64,000 bases of DNA from Botrytis cinerea B05.10 (taxonomy: Eukaryota; Ascomycota; Leotiomycetes; Helotiales; Sclerotiniaceae), in the NCBI RefSeq assembly GCF_000143535.2, contig NC_037318.1:1922001-1986000 (forward strand), in the 5' to 3' direction. Shown piece by piece: positions 11,233 through 21,241 of this stretch. The stretch's first letter is position 1, and each line of letters begins with the position of its first letter. The notes under the pieces are model-generated. The model did no database searches, had not been told where the DNA came from, and saw nothing but the letters and a program-made list of their open reading frames with translations. Made by a program: the position numbers and the translations under genes.

Positions 11233-12504
11233 ATGTCTCCATCAACTATCAATGCATTGAAGGAATACAACATCGCGTCCATCCCAGCTGATGGGATCGG
11301 ACCTGAGGTCATCGACGCAGGCATTCAAGCCCTCAATGCTCTCGCAACGACAATGGGAACATTCAAGCTCAATTTCACACACTTTGATTGGAGTTCGGAA
11401 ACATATAAGAAGACAGGAAAGTACATTCCTGAAGGTGGTCTTGAAGAGTTACGGAAGAATGATGCCATTCTCTTTGGTGCTGTTGGTGCTCCAGGTAAAG
11501 GACAAAGGATGCTACAATTTTGAAGAACTAGGACTAATTACTATCAGACGTTCCCGATCATATCTCTCTCTGGGGTCTCAGATTAGCCATCTGTCAACCT
11601 TTTCAACAATACGCAAATGTTAGACCAACCAAGGTTTTCCGTGGAACCAAATCTCCACTTCGGGACTGCAAGCTCTTAGATTGGGTTATCGTTCGTGAAA
11701 ACAGTGAAGGTGAATACGCTGGACAGGGTGGTCGTTCGCATCGTGGTGAGGCATGGGAGACTGCGACTGAAGTAGCAATCTTCACTCGACACGCTGTTGA
11801 CAGAATTCTGCGTTTTGCATATGAAACTGCGCAGCAAAGACCCCGCAAGATGCTGACTGTGGTAACTAAGAGTAATGCGCAACGTAATGGCATGGTCCTT
11901 TGGGATGAGGTGGCGAAAGAAGTTGCAAAAGACTTCCCAGACGTCAAGATGGACTTCATGCTTGTAGACGCAATGACTTGCAGGATGGTATTAAAACCAG
12001 AGTCTTTGGATACAATTGTCGCAACAAACTTGGTAAGCTCTATCATAACCAGGAGAGCGTGGAAGTTCTGGGGTCGTTGAACTGATGGTTTGTAGCACGC
12101 TGATATTCTTTCCGATCTTGCCGCTGCTCTCGCAGGCTCCATCGGTATTGCCCCAACATCGAATCTGGACCCTAGTAGAAAGAACCCTAGTATGTTTGAG
12201 CCTATTCATGGCTCTGCCTTTGACATCACTGGGATGGGAATTTCAAATCCTGTCGCAACATTCTGGACTGCCGCGGAGATGTTGAAATGGATCGGTGAGG
12301 AAGAAGCGAGTCAAGTTCTTCTCGAGTGTGTTGAGAAGGTGTGCGAACAGGTACGTTTTATATCATCTTAATATTTCGCAAAGATAATAACAAGTTTAGG
12401 GTATCGTGACTAAGGATCTTGGTGGAAACGCAAGGACGGCAGATGTGACCGATGCGGTTTGTGCCGAGATACAGAAATATTTCAAGGGAAAGAATTCTGC
12501 GTAA
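11233..12504 (+). CDS. Tartrate dehydrogenase/decarboxylase-type (D-malate dehydrogenase family) enzyme
   Basis: Four exons: 11233-11494, 11548-12032, 12096-12350 and 12400-12504 (368 aa). It belongs to the isocitrate/isopropylmalate dehydrogenase superfamily: ADGIGPEV near the N-terminus, PDHISLWGLRLA, VRENSEGEYAGQGGR with the catalytic Tyr, VTKSNAQ with the catalytic Lys, HADILSDLAAAL with metal-binding Asp residues, and MFEPIHGSAFDI. The DHISLWG and EYAGQGG signatures are those of tartrate/D-malate dehydrogenases (TtuC/DmlA type) rather than LeuB or Icd. Such enzymes oxidise tartrate to oxaloglycolate, decarboxylate meso-tartrate to D-glycerate and D-malate to pyruvate, using NAD and a divalent metal. 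Divergence from a glycerate kinase gene fits glycerate as product. An in-frame upstream extension from 10984 with a 78-nt intron (11150-11227) would add a mitochondrial-type presequence; the conservative start is given. Confidence 0.87.
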
Positions 12505-12601
12505 ATATCATGCCACTTTATGATGTTGTCCACCTTCAGTTTTATCTGTAACAATGCTTTCTGTACTCTAGAATGTTTCAATAAACTATCTCGGTTATCA
12601 A

Positions 12602-14886
12602 TCAACGCATTCCGAAAGATGTGATAGGATCTGTTGTTCCCGTAGCAAAATTCGAAAAGTCCATCGCAATGAGTGGGTCGAACAATTCTCCTTGATAGAA
12701 CTCCAGTTGATCCCATTCGTTTTCTGGAATCCTTTGTGAAGTGGCTGCTTGTGAGAAATTTGATGTTTGCTGCACGCTGAATGGTCGTGGAAATGGAATC
12801 GGAGTTTGCTGTATGCGCTTTTGAGATTCATTACTAATATTGTGAGGACTACTGATGTCTGTACGGATCGAAGAACTATTATAATAAGCTTCGTCAAGAG
12901 TGAAAATGCGATTAGTAGATTGAGTTGATGCTTCGTTCCTGTGTTGCGTTCCAGTTGCGTCTTGTGAATTCGAAGTGAAAGTTGCTTGGTTCGGCCGATT
13001 GGATCCGACGATTACTGTTGAAGCTTGATGGCTCCTATCAAGCGCATGACTAAGTTGCTTAACGGCATCGGCGCATGAGTCTGGCCATACTGTTTGGCGT
13101 AATGAGAGGTGGCCTAGAATTACCAATGTTTCTTTAGCGTATCTAAAAATGTTATTAACATGCATAGTCGAGAAGGAAGAAGAATGGTAACAAACTTTCG
13201 TGCCGGTCCAAGTTTGCAATGCCCTTCTAAAGCGGCATAGGCAAGCACAAAACAGCTCATCCATGCAGACCACGTAAAAAGCGGCCAGACCATTGGAACT
13301 CTCAGAGCTAGCGAGCCATCTGGCGATGCATTATTGCGTTGAAACTCCCTCAGGAGAGAAATTATTGCTCTGGATGAACTGATGCAGTTTTGAAGTGCAG
13401 ACTGAGAATAAATGTTGGTCGAATTGGAAGCGATTAAGGGCCGATTTAAAGCTATGGTTGACTCATGCTGCAGTATTTGAATAATCAACTTGTGCGCTGG
13501 TGATAGAGACGAGCTGTTCTCGGTTTCTAAGGAATCCTCGTCTTCTTCGCTAACTTCATTCACCCATTTCGCCAACTCAGCTTGCATTTCCAAAGCACGC
13601 TCAAAGGTTTCCTCACGGCCGGACAAAGATTTGTTACGGAGCTCCAAAACGCGGCCTCGAATTCGAGCATGCTTAGAAAGGTCTGTTAGGAGACGTAATT
13701 GATGCACTATAACTTTGATCAGTTGCTAGATCATTATGGCAGTTTATAGGGTGAACATACAATTAGACTCTTCAAAGTTCGGTTGATCACTCCCACTCCG
13801 CAGATGCTTCTCCTCGCCTGGATAGCAGACGTCTATATCATCATCTCGAAGATCTAACGGAAGGCCAAGCGACTGCGAAACCATCCGTTCCATACAGTAG
13901 AGTGACCAAAACACTCGTCGTCTGAGTTGAATTTCCGTAGGATTAAAGCCGTCAAACCGGGCAGGGCATCGATGGCAACCAAGGGCATATGCCATCCTTC
14001 TCTTCTATTAACATAGCATAGTAAGATAAAGGGCGAGAGACTTACCGAACGGCTAGTCCGCCTAGTCGACTGGCATAGTTAAACTTCATCATAGAAATCA
14101 AAAAGATCTCAAGAGAAATGGTAGCCTGGAGATTCTCAAAGGTTGCTGGAAGAGCCATGGTAAACTGAAAGGTAGAGCCCAATTCTGCGTTGTTATAGAA
14201 AATGAGATGACGAGCAACTGGGGAAAGGCGTTTAGTAGATTGTCGACTGTCGGCGAGAGACTGAATTAAGAATTAGGACCGAATTACACTGAGGATGTGA
14301 GCACGGGGGTATTCGGCTTGCTTACGATTGATATAATCGACCGCACAATCAAGGCGTCAGAAGGTGCAACTGCTTGAATCCCATGTCGACTGATTATCTC
14401 AAAGATCCCCAGCACTGCTGGAGCGTGTAAGAATGGAAAGAGAGGATGCCAATTGGTAAAGTAGCTTTCCGAGAATTCTACGAGCTGATGGAAGGAGATG
14501 GGATCAGAGCTTAATTGGGAACCATCGCCAACTTCACTTTCCCGGAAAAACGGAGGGGAAGATGCGAGGAGATGAGAATTGTTGGTAGATTCTGACAACT
14601 GGTCATCCTCACCCGGCACAATGTTTTCCGAGGCAGGAGTAGCTGTATTCAAGTTTGTGTAGGCCGAGTTCGATTTTCCTGCAAGAAGCTCATAAACCGT
14701 CCGAATAAAATGAATTCCGCTCCCACTGCCAATGAACCTGGGTTTGCTCTGATCAAAGCCTGTTCTCATCAATCCAACTTCTCGCACAGGACTGCTTCCC
14801 TCGTCGACTCTCCTGCGTTTGGTGCGATGGCTGTCATTGTTTGGGGAGTGTGGGCCCAGATTGGTAGCATTTGGTGTTGGAATCAT
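12602..14886 (-). CDS. Fungal_trans (middle homology region) regulator without a zinc cluster
   Basis: Five exons on the minus strand: 14886-14326, 14260-14046, 13996-13761, 13706-13196 and 13142-12602 (687 aa); introns of 49-65 nt. The exon 2/3 junction restores GGLAVRMAYALGCHRCP, followed by LRRRVFWSLYCMERMVSQSLGLPL, the hallmark of the fungal-specific transcription factor domain (PF04082). A basic TKRRR stretch near residue 25 may be a nuclear localisation signal. The C-terminus is Ser/Asn/Gln-rich and probably an activation region. No CxxCx6C zinc cluster precedes it, in the protein or in 14887-15280. The gene ends 97 bp from the convergent dehydrogenase gene, and its 5' end faces the zinc-cluster gene at 15281. 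Start: the first ATG in the open frame (a GTG lies six codons upstream). Confidence 0.85.
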
Positions 14887-15280
14887 TGTGATTACGGAAG
14901 ACACGTCAAAGCGTCATCATGTGAAATTCAAAAATAGGTATGAAGCATGTGAGCGAGGTCGAGGGTGTTGAAGCCGTGGAAGGGGTTTCGCGTCTTGGAC
15001 ACTTGTTGGACAATCATACAAGTATGCGGGGCGGGAATGTGCCATTGTGGAGATGAGAGAATGTCTTGCGAAGTCTTGGTATTTGGAGTGCATGTCCACG
15101 TGATGATCTGCAGAAATACATGAGCTAAGACATCTCACCGCCTTTGTCTTGCAGCAACAATCTTGTTTTGGATTTATCCGGACCGAGCTACTCCGGTGTT
15201 GCACATTCCCTTGACATTAAACTTCTTGGAACCCCCCACTCGACTTCATTTTCCTGCAAGCTGTCAAAACCTCACCCAGA
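14887..15280. promoter_or_regulatory. divergent promoter between the two regulator genes
   Basis: 394 bp separating the start codons. It contains the palindrome-like CCGGACCGAGCTACTCCGG at 15178-15196 (CGG triplets at both ends), a possible binding site for a zinc-cluster protein. Confidence 0.35.
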
Positions 15281-16162
15281 ATGTCACCACCTGTAGCTAG
15301 GTTGGCATGCGAGCCCTGTCGCCAGAGGAAGTGTAAGGCAAGTGGGTTCCTAATTCAAGCCTGTTTCGTTTGCTTATACTCATCGCTAGTGTGATAGAAC
15401 ACTGTACGTCATTCTCACCTATAGTTCCTGCGAGAAAAGTCTGACGAACTACAGCCCGTCATGCTCCAAATGCCAGGGAGCCCCACAAAGATGCTATTAC
15501 TCCGAAGCGAACAAAAGGTACCAAGTGCATATTCTGTACCTATCAAGTTATGACTTACCAAGTTACTATCAAGAGGTTTACCCCCCGGTTATCTTGCGGG
15601 AATTGAACTCCGCCTAATTGAGACTGAAAACGCTCTACACAGAGCACTTTCGAAACTGTACAACCGTCCTGATGCTGGATTCCAAGAAAGTCCAGAATTT
15701 CTACAACTCTCCAAGGGGGAAATGATGGAGCAGTGGCAAGAGCTACCTTTGGAGTCAGAGGTTGATCTGGAAGCATGGTGGTCTCGGAAAACGAAATATG
15801 TCGAACCACTCAATGGCGAGTGGGGCTCACCGGAAGAGACTTCTACTCCCGAAACACAGATTGCTCGTAGGATCGATGGCATTCCGTCTGTTGACTGGGA
15901 GCCTACAAATGAAAGACATGGAAATGTTCCAGAGAGTACAGATACAATCATCCGGGAGACTGTGACTAGTACAGTTTCTAGTCTACCAAGGCTCTCGAAC
16001 TCAATCGAAGTGCAAAAGAGTCCTGTAGACCCTCAGCTCCAGTTTGAGAGCGAAATCCCCGATTCCTCAGGCTGGCAGAGAAATACACAAATACACAATC
16101 TTAATGATACTATGGCGGTTGCAGAATCCTTTGCACGAGCGCATCATAAAACATATTTCTAG
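15281..16162 (+). CDS. Short Zn(2)Cys(6) binuclear cluster DNA-binding protein
   Basis: Four exons: 15281-15337, 15390-15403 (a 14-nt microexon), 15455-15517 and 15574-16162, giving 240 aa. Joined, they form a perfect zinc cluster, C-x2-C-x6-C-x6-C-x2-C-x6-C, beginning ACEPCRQRK and ending QRCYY, followed by the linker and coiled-coil start NKRGLPPGYLAGIELRLIETENAL typical of this class. Intron 1 uses a GC-AG donor (AAG|GCAAGT); without it the cluster is destroyed. The remaining 170 residues are acidic/Ser-rich with no fungal_trans domain. The protein is therefore a DNA-binding module next to a divergent gene that has the regulatory domain but no zinc cluster. It could act with that partner, or bind alone as a short regulator. 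Confidence 0.82.
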
Positions 16163-16621
16163 CTCAAATTGAAAAGACTGTGATAGGCAATACAAAGAGA
16201 TTACACACAATGCTTCATAATTGCATTCCTGTTTCAAATGGAGGCTTCAATTTCATTATGTAAGTTGGTATGCACTATACTACTCAGACTTAAAATAATA
16301 GGAATGTGTTCTTGCGCTTTGGTAGGAATCCACACTCGGACAAATGTAATCCGTGGTAGAACTCTGCGCACTTTCCTTTATCCGGTGACTTCGAAGGCAA
16401 ACCACAGCATCCGGAATTGTCGTCCGGGCGGGCGGGCAAGACTCCAGCTGACCAGCCAGCTGCTTGAAGCTTAAGGGGTTCAACTTCACTATGAAATTGT
16501 AGCTGCTGAAGGTACATACAGTTATTGTTAATAGGTGAGGCTATTCCGTCTTTATTCAAACATCAAGTTTATAAACATACCGAGAAAAAAAACACACGTG
16601 TCTTTATCCATTTCCACAACT
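16163..16621. promoter_or_regulatory. GAPDH-paralogue promoter region
   Basis: Contains the CGG-N10-CGG element (16412-16427), the 11-mer CCGGTGACTTC (16382-16392) also present in the kinase/dehydrogenase intergenic region, and a GC-rich CGGGCGGGCGGG run directly after the element. Confidence 0.45.
16412..16427 (+). promoter_or_regulatory. candidate zinc-cluster binding element, site 3
   Basis: CGGAATTGTCGTCCGG: two direct CGG triplets separated by exactly 10 nt, 195 bp upstream of the GAPDH-paralogue ATG. It matches 13 of 16 positions of the element before the MFS gene. Confidence 0.45.
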
Positions 16622-17849
16622 ATGCCGCCCTTTATTCCGGATTTTGGAACGCAAGATGTTGCTCAAGAGAATGTTTTGCAGTCAGCAGATCATGCTCACA
16701 TAGGTATCAATGGTTTTGGGCGAATAGGTAAGCTAATAAACCTTGAATGCTTACAATAGACCATCAGTACTAATATACCGAGCTTCAAGGCCGGAACTTG
16801 TTGCGAGCATCATTACTTCGGGACAACGTTACCGTTGTGGCTATCAACCACACTTGCTCTTCGGTTGAAGATGTCATTCATCTGCTTATGCACGACTCAA
16901 CACATGGCGCCCTTGACAAATTGATGGGTCACAAAACGCAAATTGACATCTTACCTAATGGAAGCATTGCAATTGATGGCCAGCAAATTGCACTCATGTC
17001 TGAGCGCAACTTGGATAAATTAGACTGGGCGAAACATGGAGTAGACTACGTTGCCGAATGCACTGGCAAGTTTCGGTCTACTGCTCTTGCAAGCAAACAT
17101 GTCACTATAGGGGGTGCGAAAAAGGTCTTGATATCGGCGCCAAGCCCGGATGCGCCAAATATAGTTTACAAGGTTAACTCGGATAACTACGTGCGACTTT
17201 CCAAGGAAACTATAGTCTATTCTTGCGCTAGTTGCACTACCAACTGTTTGGCACCCATCGCCAAGGTTCTTCAGAATTCCTTTGGGATTCAACACGCTTT
17301 CATGACTACCGTACATGCGTCGACACAATCCCAACATGTTCTTGACGGATATAGCACAAAGGATAGGCGCTCAGGGCGCTCGATAATGGGAAATATAATT
17401 CCAACTACTACTGGTGCAGCGAAGGCCATAAAAACTGTGTTGCCTGAGTTGGCCGGTAAAGTGTCTGGTATCTCAGTTCGGGTGCCTACAGCAAATGTGT
17501 CCATGGTGGACTTGACTGTTGAAACTTTACAGTCAACATCTCTCGAAGAAATAATGAACAAGTTCCGTGCTTCAGCTCAACAGGAGCTGTTTGGTGTTCT
17601 CCAGGTTGAAGATGAGGAGTTGGTGAGCTCAGACTTTCTCGGAAACTCGTGTAGTGCAATCATTGATTCAAAAGCTTCGGTCGAGCTTAAACCCAACGTA
17701 AGTAACTTGCACACTTCCAGTAAGTATTCTTAGCTAACCTCTTCAAGTTCTTCAAGATTATTGCGTGGTATGATAATGAATGGGCTTACTGTTGTAGGCT
17801 TTTAGATATGCTAGTTTTTATGAATAGTCAAGATCTTATAAGCGGATAG
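16622..17849 (+). CDS. Divergent glyceraldehyde-3-phosphate dehydrogenase paralogue
   Basis: Three exons: 16622-16727, 16790-17697 and 17748-17849 (371 aa). NAD-binding INGFGRIGRNLLR, catalytic SCASCTTNCLAP (active Cys about residue 184), TTVHAST with the catalytic His, NIIPTTTGAAKA, VRVPTANVSMVDLT and AWYDNEWAY are all present, so the fold and active site are intact. It carries about 25 extra N-terminal residues and departs from housekeeping GAPDH in the phosphate-binding segment (VHASTQSQHVLDGYSTKDRRSGRSIMGN is cut here to key pieces: ASTQSQH and DRRSGRS). It is probably a specialised paralogue: an inhibitor-resistant isoform, a gluconeogenic isoform, or an enzyme for a related aldehyde. 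Its position beside glycerate kinase, tartrate dehydrogenase, transporter and regulators favours a pathway-specific role. Confidence 0.88.
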
Positions 17850-19672
17850 AGATAATGTATTCACAGTGGGAATTGAAATTGAATTAGTTTATAGAATATG
17901 CTGATACTTGTAATCCAGTTTGAGTGGTGATAGTGCTATTGCGACACAGAACTCCTAAATAGAATGCAAGAGGTTGGGTTTTATGATGGGATAACGGCTG
18001 TATATCTTCAGATCCACTGCATAAAACTGTGGAGGAGGCCACTACCCCGCCATTAGTAATAGCAATAGTCATAGGCCCACCCCCAGAAGTTGTGATGAGG
18101 TATGGAGATATCCGCTCTTTTTCTTGGCTAAGAATAATCAAGACATTCTTCTTACTCTCTTTGAGAAGCTGAGAATGTCTATGGCGAAATATAGATTTCG
18201 ATTCTATCAACAATAGCAGAGCTGATACTTGGAGAAGGAAAGACTTCAATGCAGAAAACTTCAATTGTGGGGATTCGGCTGCTATTCGGCTAGTCGTCGG
18301 GCTAGCGGCTAGCCAGTTGGGCTAATAAGGATCTATCTGTTCAACATCACCAACAGTGACCAACTGGTACGATGTACAGAATGACTATCACTACCAACAC
18401 CAATTTTTGTAGTAATCCTAGTTAATATGACAATCACCCCACAGCGAGGATACGTGGACGAATTTGCATAAATAAAAGACAGGAGTATACGAAACGTCGC
18501 ATTGAATAGTGGGTAGTTATGGGCTGTTGAGTAACCAGCACATAAAAGTGCGGCTTTTATCAAATTATTCCGCGGCAACTTCACTTGCACCACGAGTCAA
18601 ACAGTTAATGGAGAGATCCTGTGGCCCGATAAATGTGTGTTTGGAGCCCGTTATTGATAAAAGCTTCAACAGGTGCAACGTCTCCTAATTCATTCATTCA
18701 TTTTTCTAAGTGCAAAGCAATATCAGACGTCATATTAGGTACAATTGTAAAGTCCGCACTGCATCTGGGATACCCTATCTTGAAAGAAATCTCAACTTAC
18801 AGCGGTTGACACGAGTAGCGCTTTCAAGCAAATTATAGGGGCTAAAAGATGAACATCGATTTCTAATTGCCGGTTTTCCAACAAGGAGAACCCATATGCA
18901 ACCGTTTCCAAAGCATTGGGATATGTGGTTTGGTTCTTCCAAATTGAGATGAAAAGCTCGCTTGAGGTGGGGGCATCCGGATGGCATTTTGTGCGATGGT
19001 CGGAGCGGCGGAGTTTTAAACCTCCGCCAATACCACGCCCCAAAATATGACGCAGACTCGCCCTTAGAAGGAGAAGTGAGGAAAATGTGCCCACAACCAG
19101 CAATTCGCGCATGCCAAAGATTTCGATTTGCGAGGGATTTTCTTATCTGCTGCTGCTAGGACCGTTGTTATTTCGCTAGAAAAACAGGATTTTGTTGGCA
19201 GTTCTAGCGACCGTCGCTTATGGAACAACTCACTTTGACTTTGTTTGTACCGTGATGATATCCTCAACTTAGCTAGCTAGAGCCTCAAGTCTTAGCATTC
19301 TTGGAAGAACCGTCGCTCTTGGCATCTAATACTCCATACTTATGATACCGAAAAGTAACTCTACGCTGCTGGCTGATATTATGATTAGCCGAAACTGGGG
19401 TCGAATTCTTTAGGGTCGAATATATGAATGCGGAGAAAGTTATCTTCCAAACACGAGCCCCCACAGAATTCGTAATACCCTGCCTAGTAAATTCTGGAGA
19501 GATTTACGAAGACTCCACAAACTAGTACAGTCCCCGGATTTGTTGTTCGGAGAAGCGCTATTTCCCCAGGAATAAAAGGCTCCTGTCTTGGCCTTCTGAT
19601 TTCTTTTGACATCTTTAGCTTCTCTCTCATTCTGATTTTGCTACTTGTCTTGTCTACCTCGTCTTACTAGTC
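17850..19672. other. intergenic region before the MFS gene
   Basis: No intact gene. A minus-strand open frame at 17884-18264 begins with a signal-peptide-like stretch but lacks an ATG. The last 250 bp form the MFS promoter, with the CGG-N10-CGG element at 19535-19550 and an AATAAAAGG TATA-like box near 19571. Confidence 0.55.
19535..19550 (+). promoter_or_regulatory. candidate zinc-cluster binding element, site 4
   Basis: CGGATTTGTTGTTCGG: direct CGG triplets with a 10-nt spacer, 138 bp upstream of the transporter ATG and just upstream of a TATA-like AATAAAAGG. Closely similar to site 3. Confidence 0.45.
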
Positions 19673-21241
19673 ATGTTTTCTCAAAATTCTTATATGGGAC
19701 TGCGCGGCAGAGGCCTGAGAATTGCCCAGATTGCGTTTATCGTTGCGCCAGGCTTCACATTGTTTGGTTACAACCAAGCTGGTCTCGGCCCATTGGCGAC
19801 ACTCCATAGTTGGGCACATCAATTCCCATCACTGGACACAGTCAACACAACCGGCCCACTCAAATCACACAACTCAATCAACAGCGGTGCCGTCATTGCG
19901 TCTTTCCAAATTGGATCTTTGATTGGTGCCCTATCATGCATTTTCTTAGGGGATCTTCTGGGCAGACGAAGGACAATCTTTCTCGCTGCTTTTTTGACTC
20001 TCATCGGCCAAGTTCTCCAAGTATCGGCTTACAACTTGATTCAGTTCGTCATCGGTCGGCTCGTTTTGGGCTTGGGGATTGGAGAGATAAGCGTAATGAT
20101 ACCAGTTTGGCTAGCGGAATGTTCACCCGCAGCTCACCGAGGGCGAGACGTTGTCACTGCAGGTATCTTCTTGTGTTTCGGTTATTCTGTATGCAACTGG
20201 GTAGACTTCGCATTTTACCACCTTCCATCCACGAATTTGCAGTGGAGATTGCCATTGGCAGTTGTTTCTCTACCGCTTTCACTCGTTATGATGTTTATGG
20301 TCTTCTTTCTTCCCGAATCTCCTAGATGGTTAGTTCGGGTAGGAAGAACAGAGGAGGCTGCCAAGAATCTATCAGTGATCAAAGATCTTTCAGTCGAGGA
20401 TGATCGCATTCGCTTCGAAATTGCCCAGATCGAGTCATCGCTTGAGTTTTCAACAGAAAATAGTGCATCACTCATGCAGCTTTTCTCCAAAGACGACAAA
20501 GAGAGGCTACTTTACCGGTTCTGCCTATGCATATTCCTACAATTTGTTCAGCAGATGTGTGGAGGTAATCTCATTTCGGTCTACGCATCGACCATCTTCC
20601 AGCAAAATCTCAACCTGGAAGTCAGTCTAGCTAAGATCCTAGCTGCTTGTGCCCTTACTTGGAAATGTCTTTGCTGTTTCGTCGCTTTCATCGCCATTGA
20701 TCGATGGGGACGTCGCGCGGTATTCATGATCAGTGGCGCCGGCATGTCAATGTGTATGCTCTCCTTGGCTGTCAGCACTAGTTTCCCCTCCTCCAACAAG
20801 AGTGCCTCTATTGCTTCTGCATTCTTCATTTTCCTATTCAACTTCTTCTATCCTATCGGATTCTTGGGTGCCAACTTCCTGTATTGCAGCGAGATTGCTC
20901 CAGTCCGGCTTCGCGTGGCAATGAGCTCGATTTCAACTGCGAATCATTGGTTATGGAACTTTGTTGTGGTTATGGTAACACCGGTGGCCCTCGATACCAT
21001 AGGATATCGCTACTATGTCATGTACACTATCATCTCGGCGCTTATTCCCATCTCAGTGTATTTCTTCTATCCGGAGACGATGAATCAGAACCTAGAGACG
21101 CTCAACAATTTGTTCCGAGATGCACCTTCAGCCTTTAAGGTTGTATCATTGTCACTCAATGTACCACGGGGTGAGTTGGACGAAGAATCATTGGGCAAGG
21201 AAGGACATGGTGGTGTGGCGGAGCAAGTTGAAAAGATATAA
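19673..21241 (+). CDS. MFS transporter, sugar porter type
   Basis: Single exon, 522 aa. Sugar-porter signatures are clear: FGYNQAGLG in helix 1, GDLLGRRRTI after helix 2, GRLVLGLGIGEISVMIPVWLAE in helix 4/5, PESPRWLVRVGR at the end of helix 6, IDRWGRRAV in the second half, and the C-terminal PETMNQNLE. Twelve hydrophobic segments can be traced. Family members carry hexoses, pentoses, quinate, inositol or lactose by proton symport at the plasma membrane; the substrate cannot be told from sequence. Downstream of a GAPDH paralogue with which it shares an upstream CGG-N10-CGG element, it is a candidate importer for the substrate of the adjacent pathway. Confidence 0.9.
   Translation: MFSQNSYMGLRGRGLRIAQIAFIVAPGFTLFGYNQAGLGPLATLHSWAHQFPSLDTVNTTGPLKSHNSINSGAVIASFQIGSLIGALSCIFLGDLLGRRRTIFLAAFLTLIGQVLQVSAYNLIQFVIGRLVLGLGIGEISVMIPVWLAECSPAAHRGRDVVTAGIFLCFGYSVCNWVDFAFYHLPSTNLQWRLPLAVVSLPLSLVMMFMVFFLPESPRWLVRVGRTEEAAKNLSVIKDLSVEDDRIRFEIAQIESSLEFSTENSASLMQLFSKDDKERLLYRFCLCIFLQFVQQMCGGNLISVYASTIFQQNLNLEVSLAKILAACALTWKCLCCFVAFIAIDRWGRRAVFMISGAGMSMCMLSLAVSTSFPSSNKSASIASAFFIFLFNFFYPIGFLGANFLYCSEIAPVRLRVAMSSISTANHWLWNFVVVMVTPVALDTIGYRYYVMYTIISALIPISVYFFYPETMNQNLETLNNLFRDAPSAFKVVSLSLNVPRGELDEESLGKEGHGGVAEQVEKI

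Noticed and set aside
14917..15204. Minus-strand frame with DCCCKTKAVRC, reminiscent of a zinc-cluster start
   Set aside because: The first cluster Cys is missing and the second half shows no C-x2-C-x6-C. It also has no ATG start and no clear splice to the downstream gene.
17884..18264. Minus-strand frame of 126 codons starting with a signal-peptide-like KFSALKSFLLQVSALLLL
   Set aside because: The first codon is TTG, no ATG or splice site gives a start, and the rest has no family features. At most a relic of a secreted protein.
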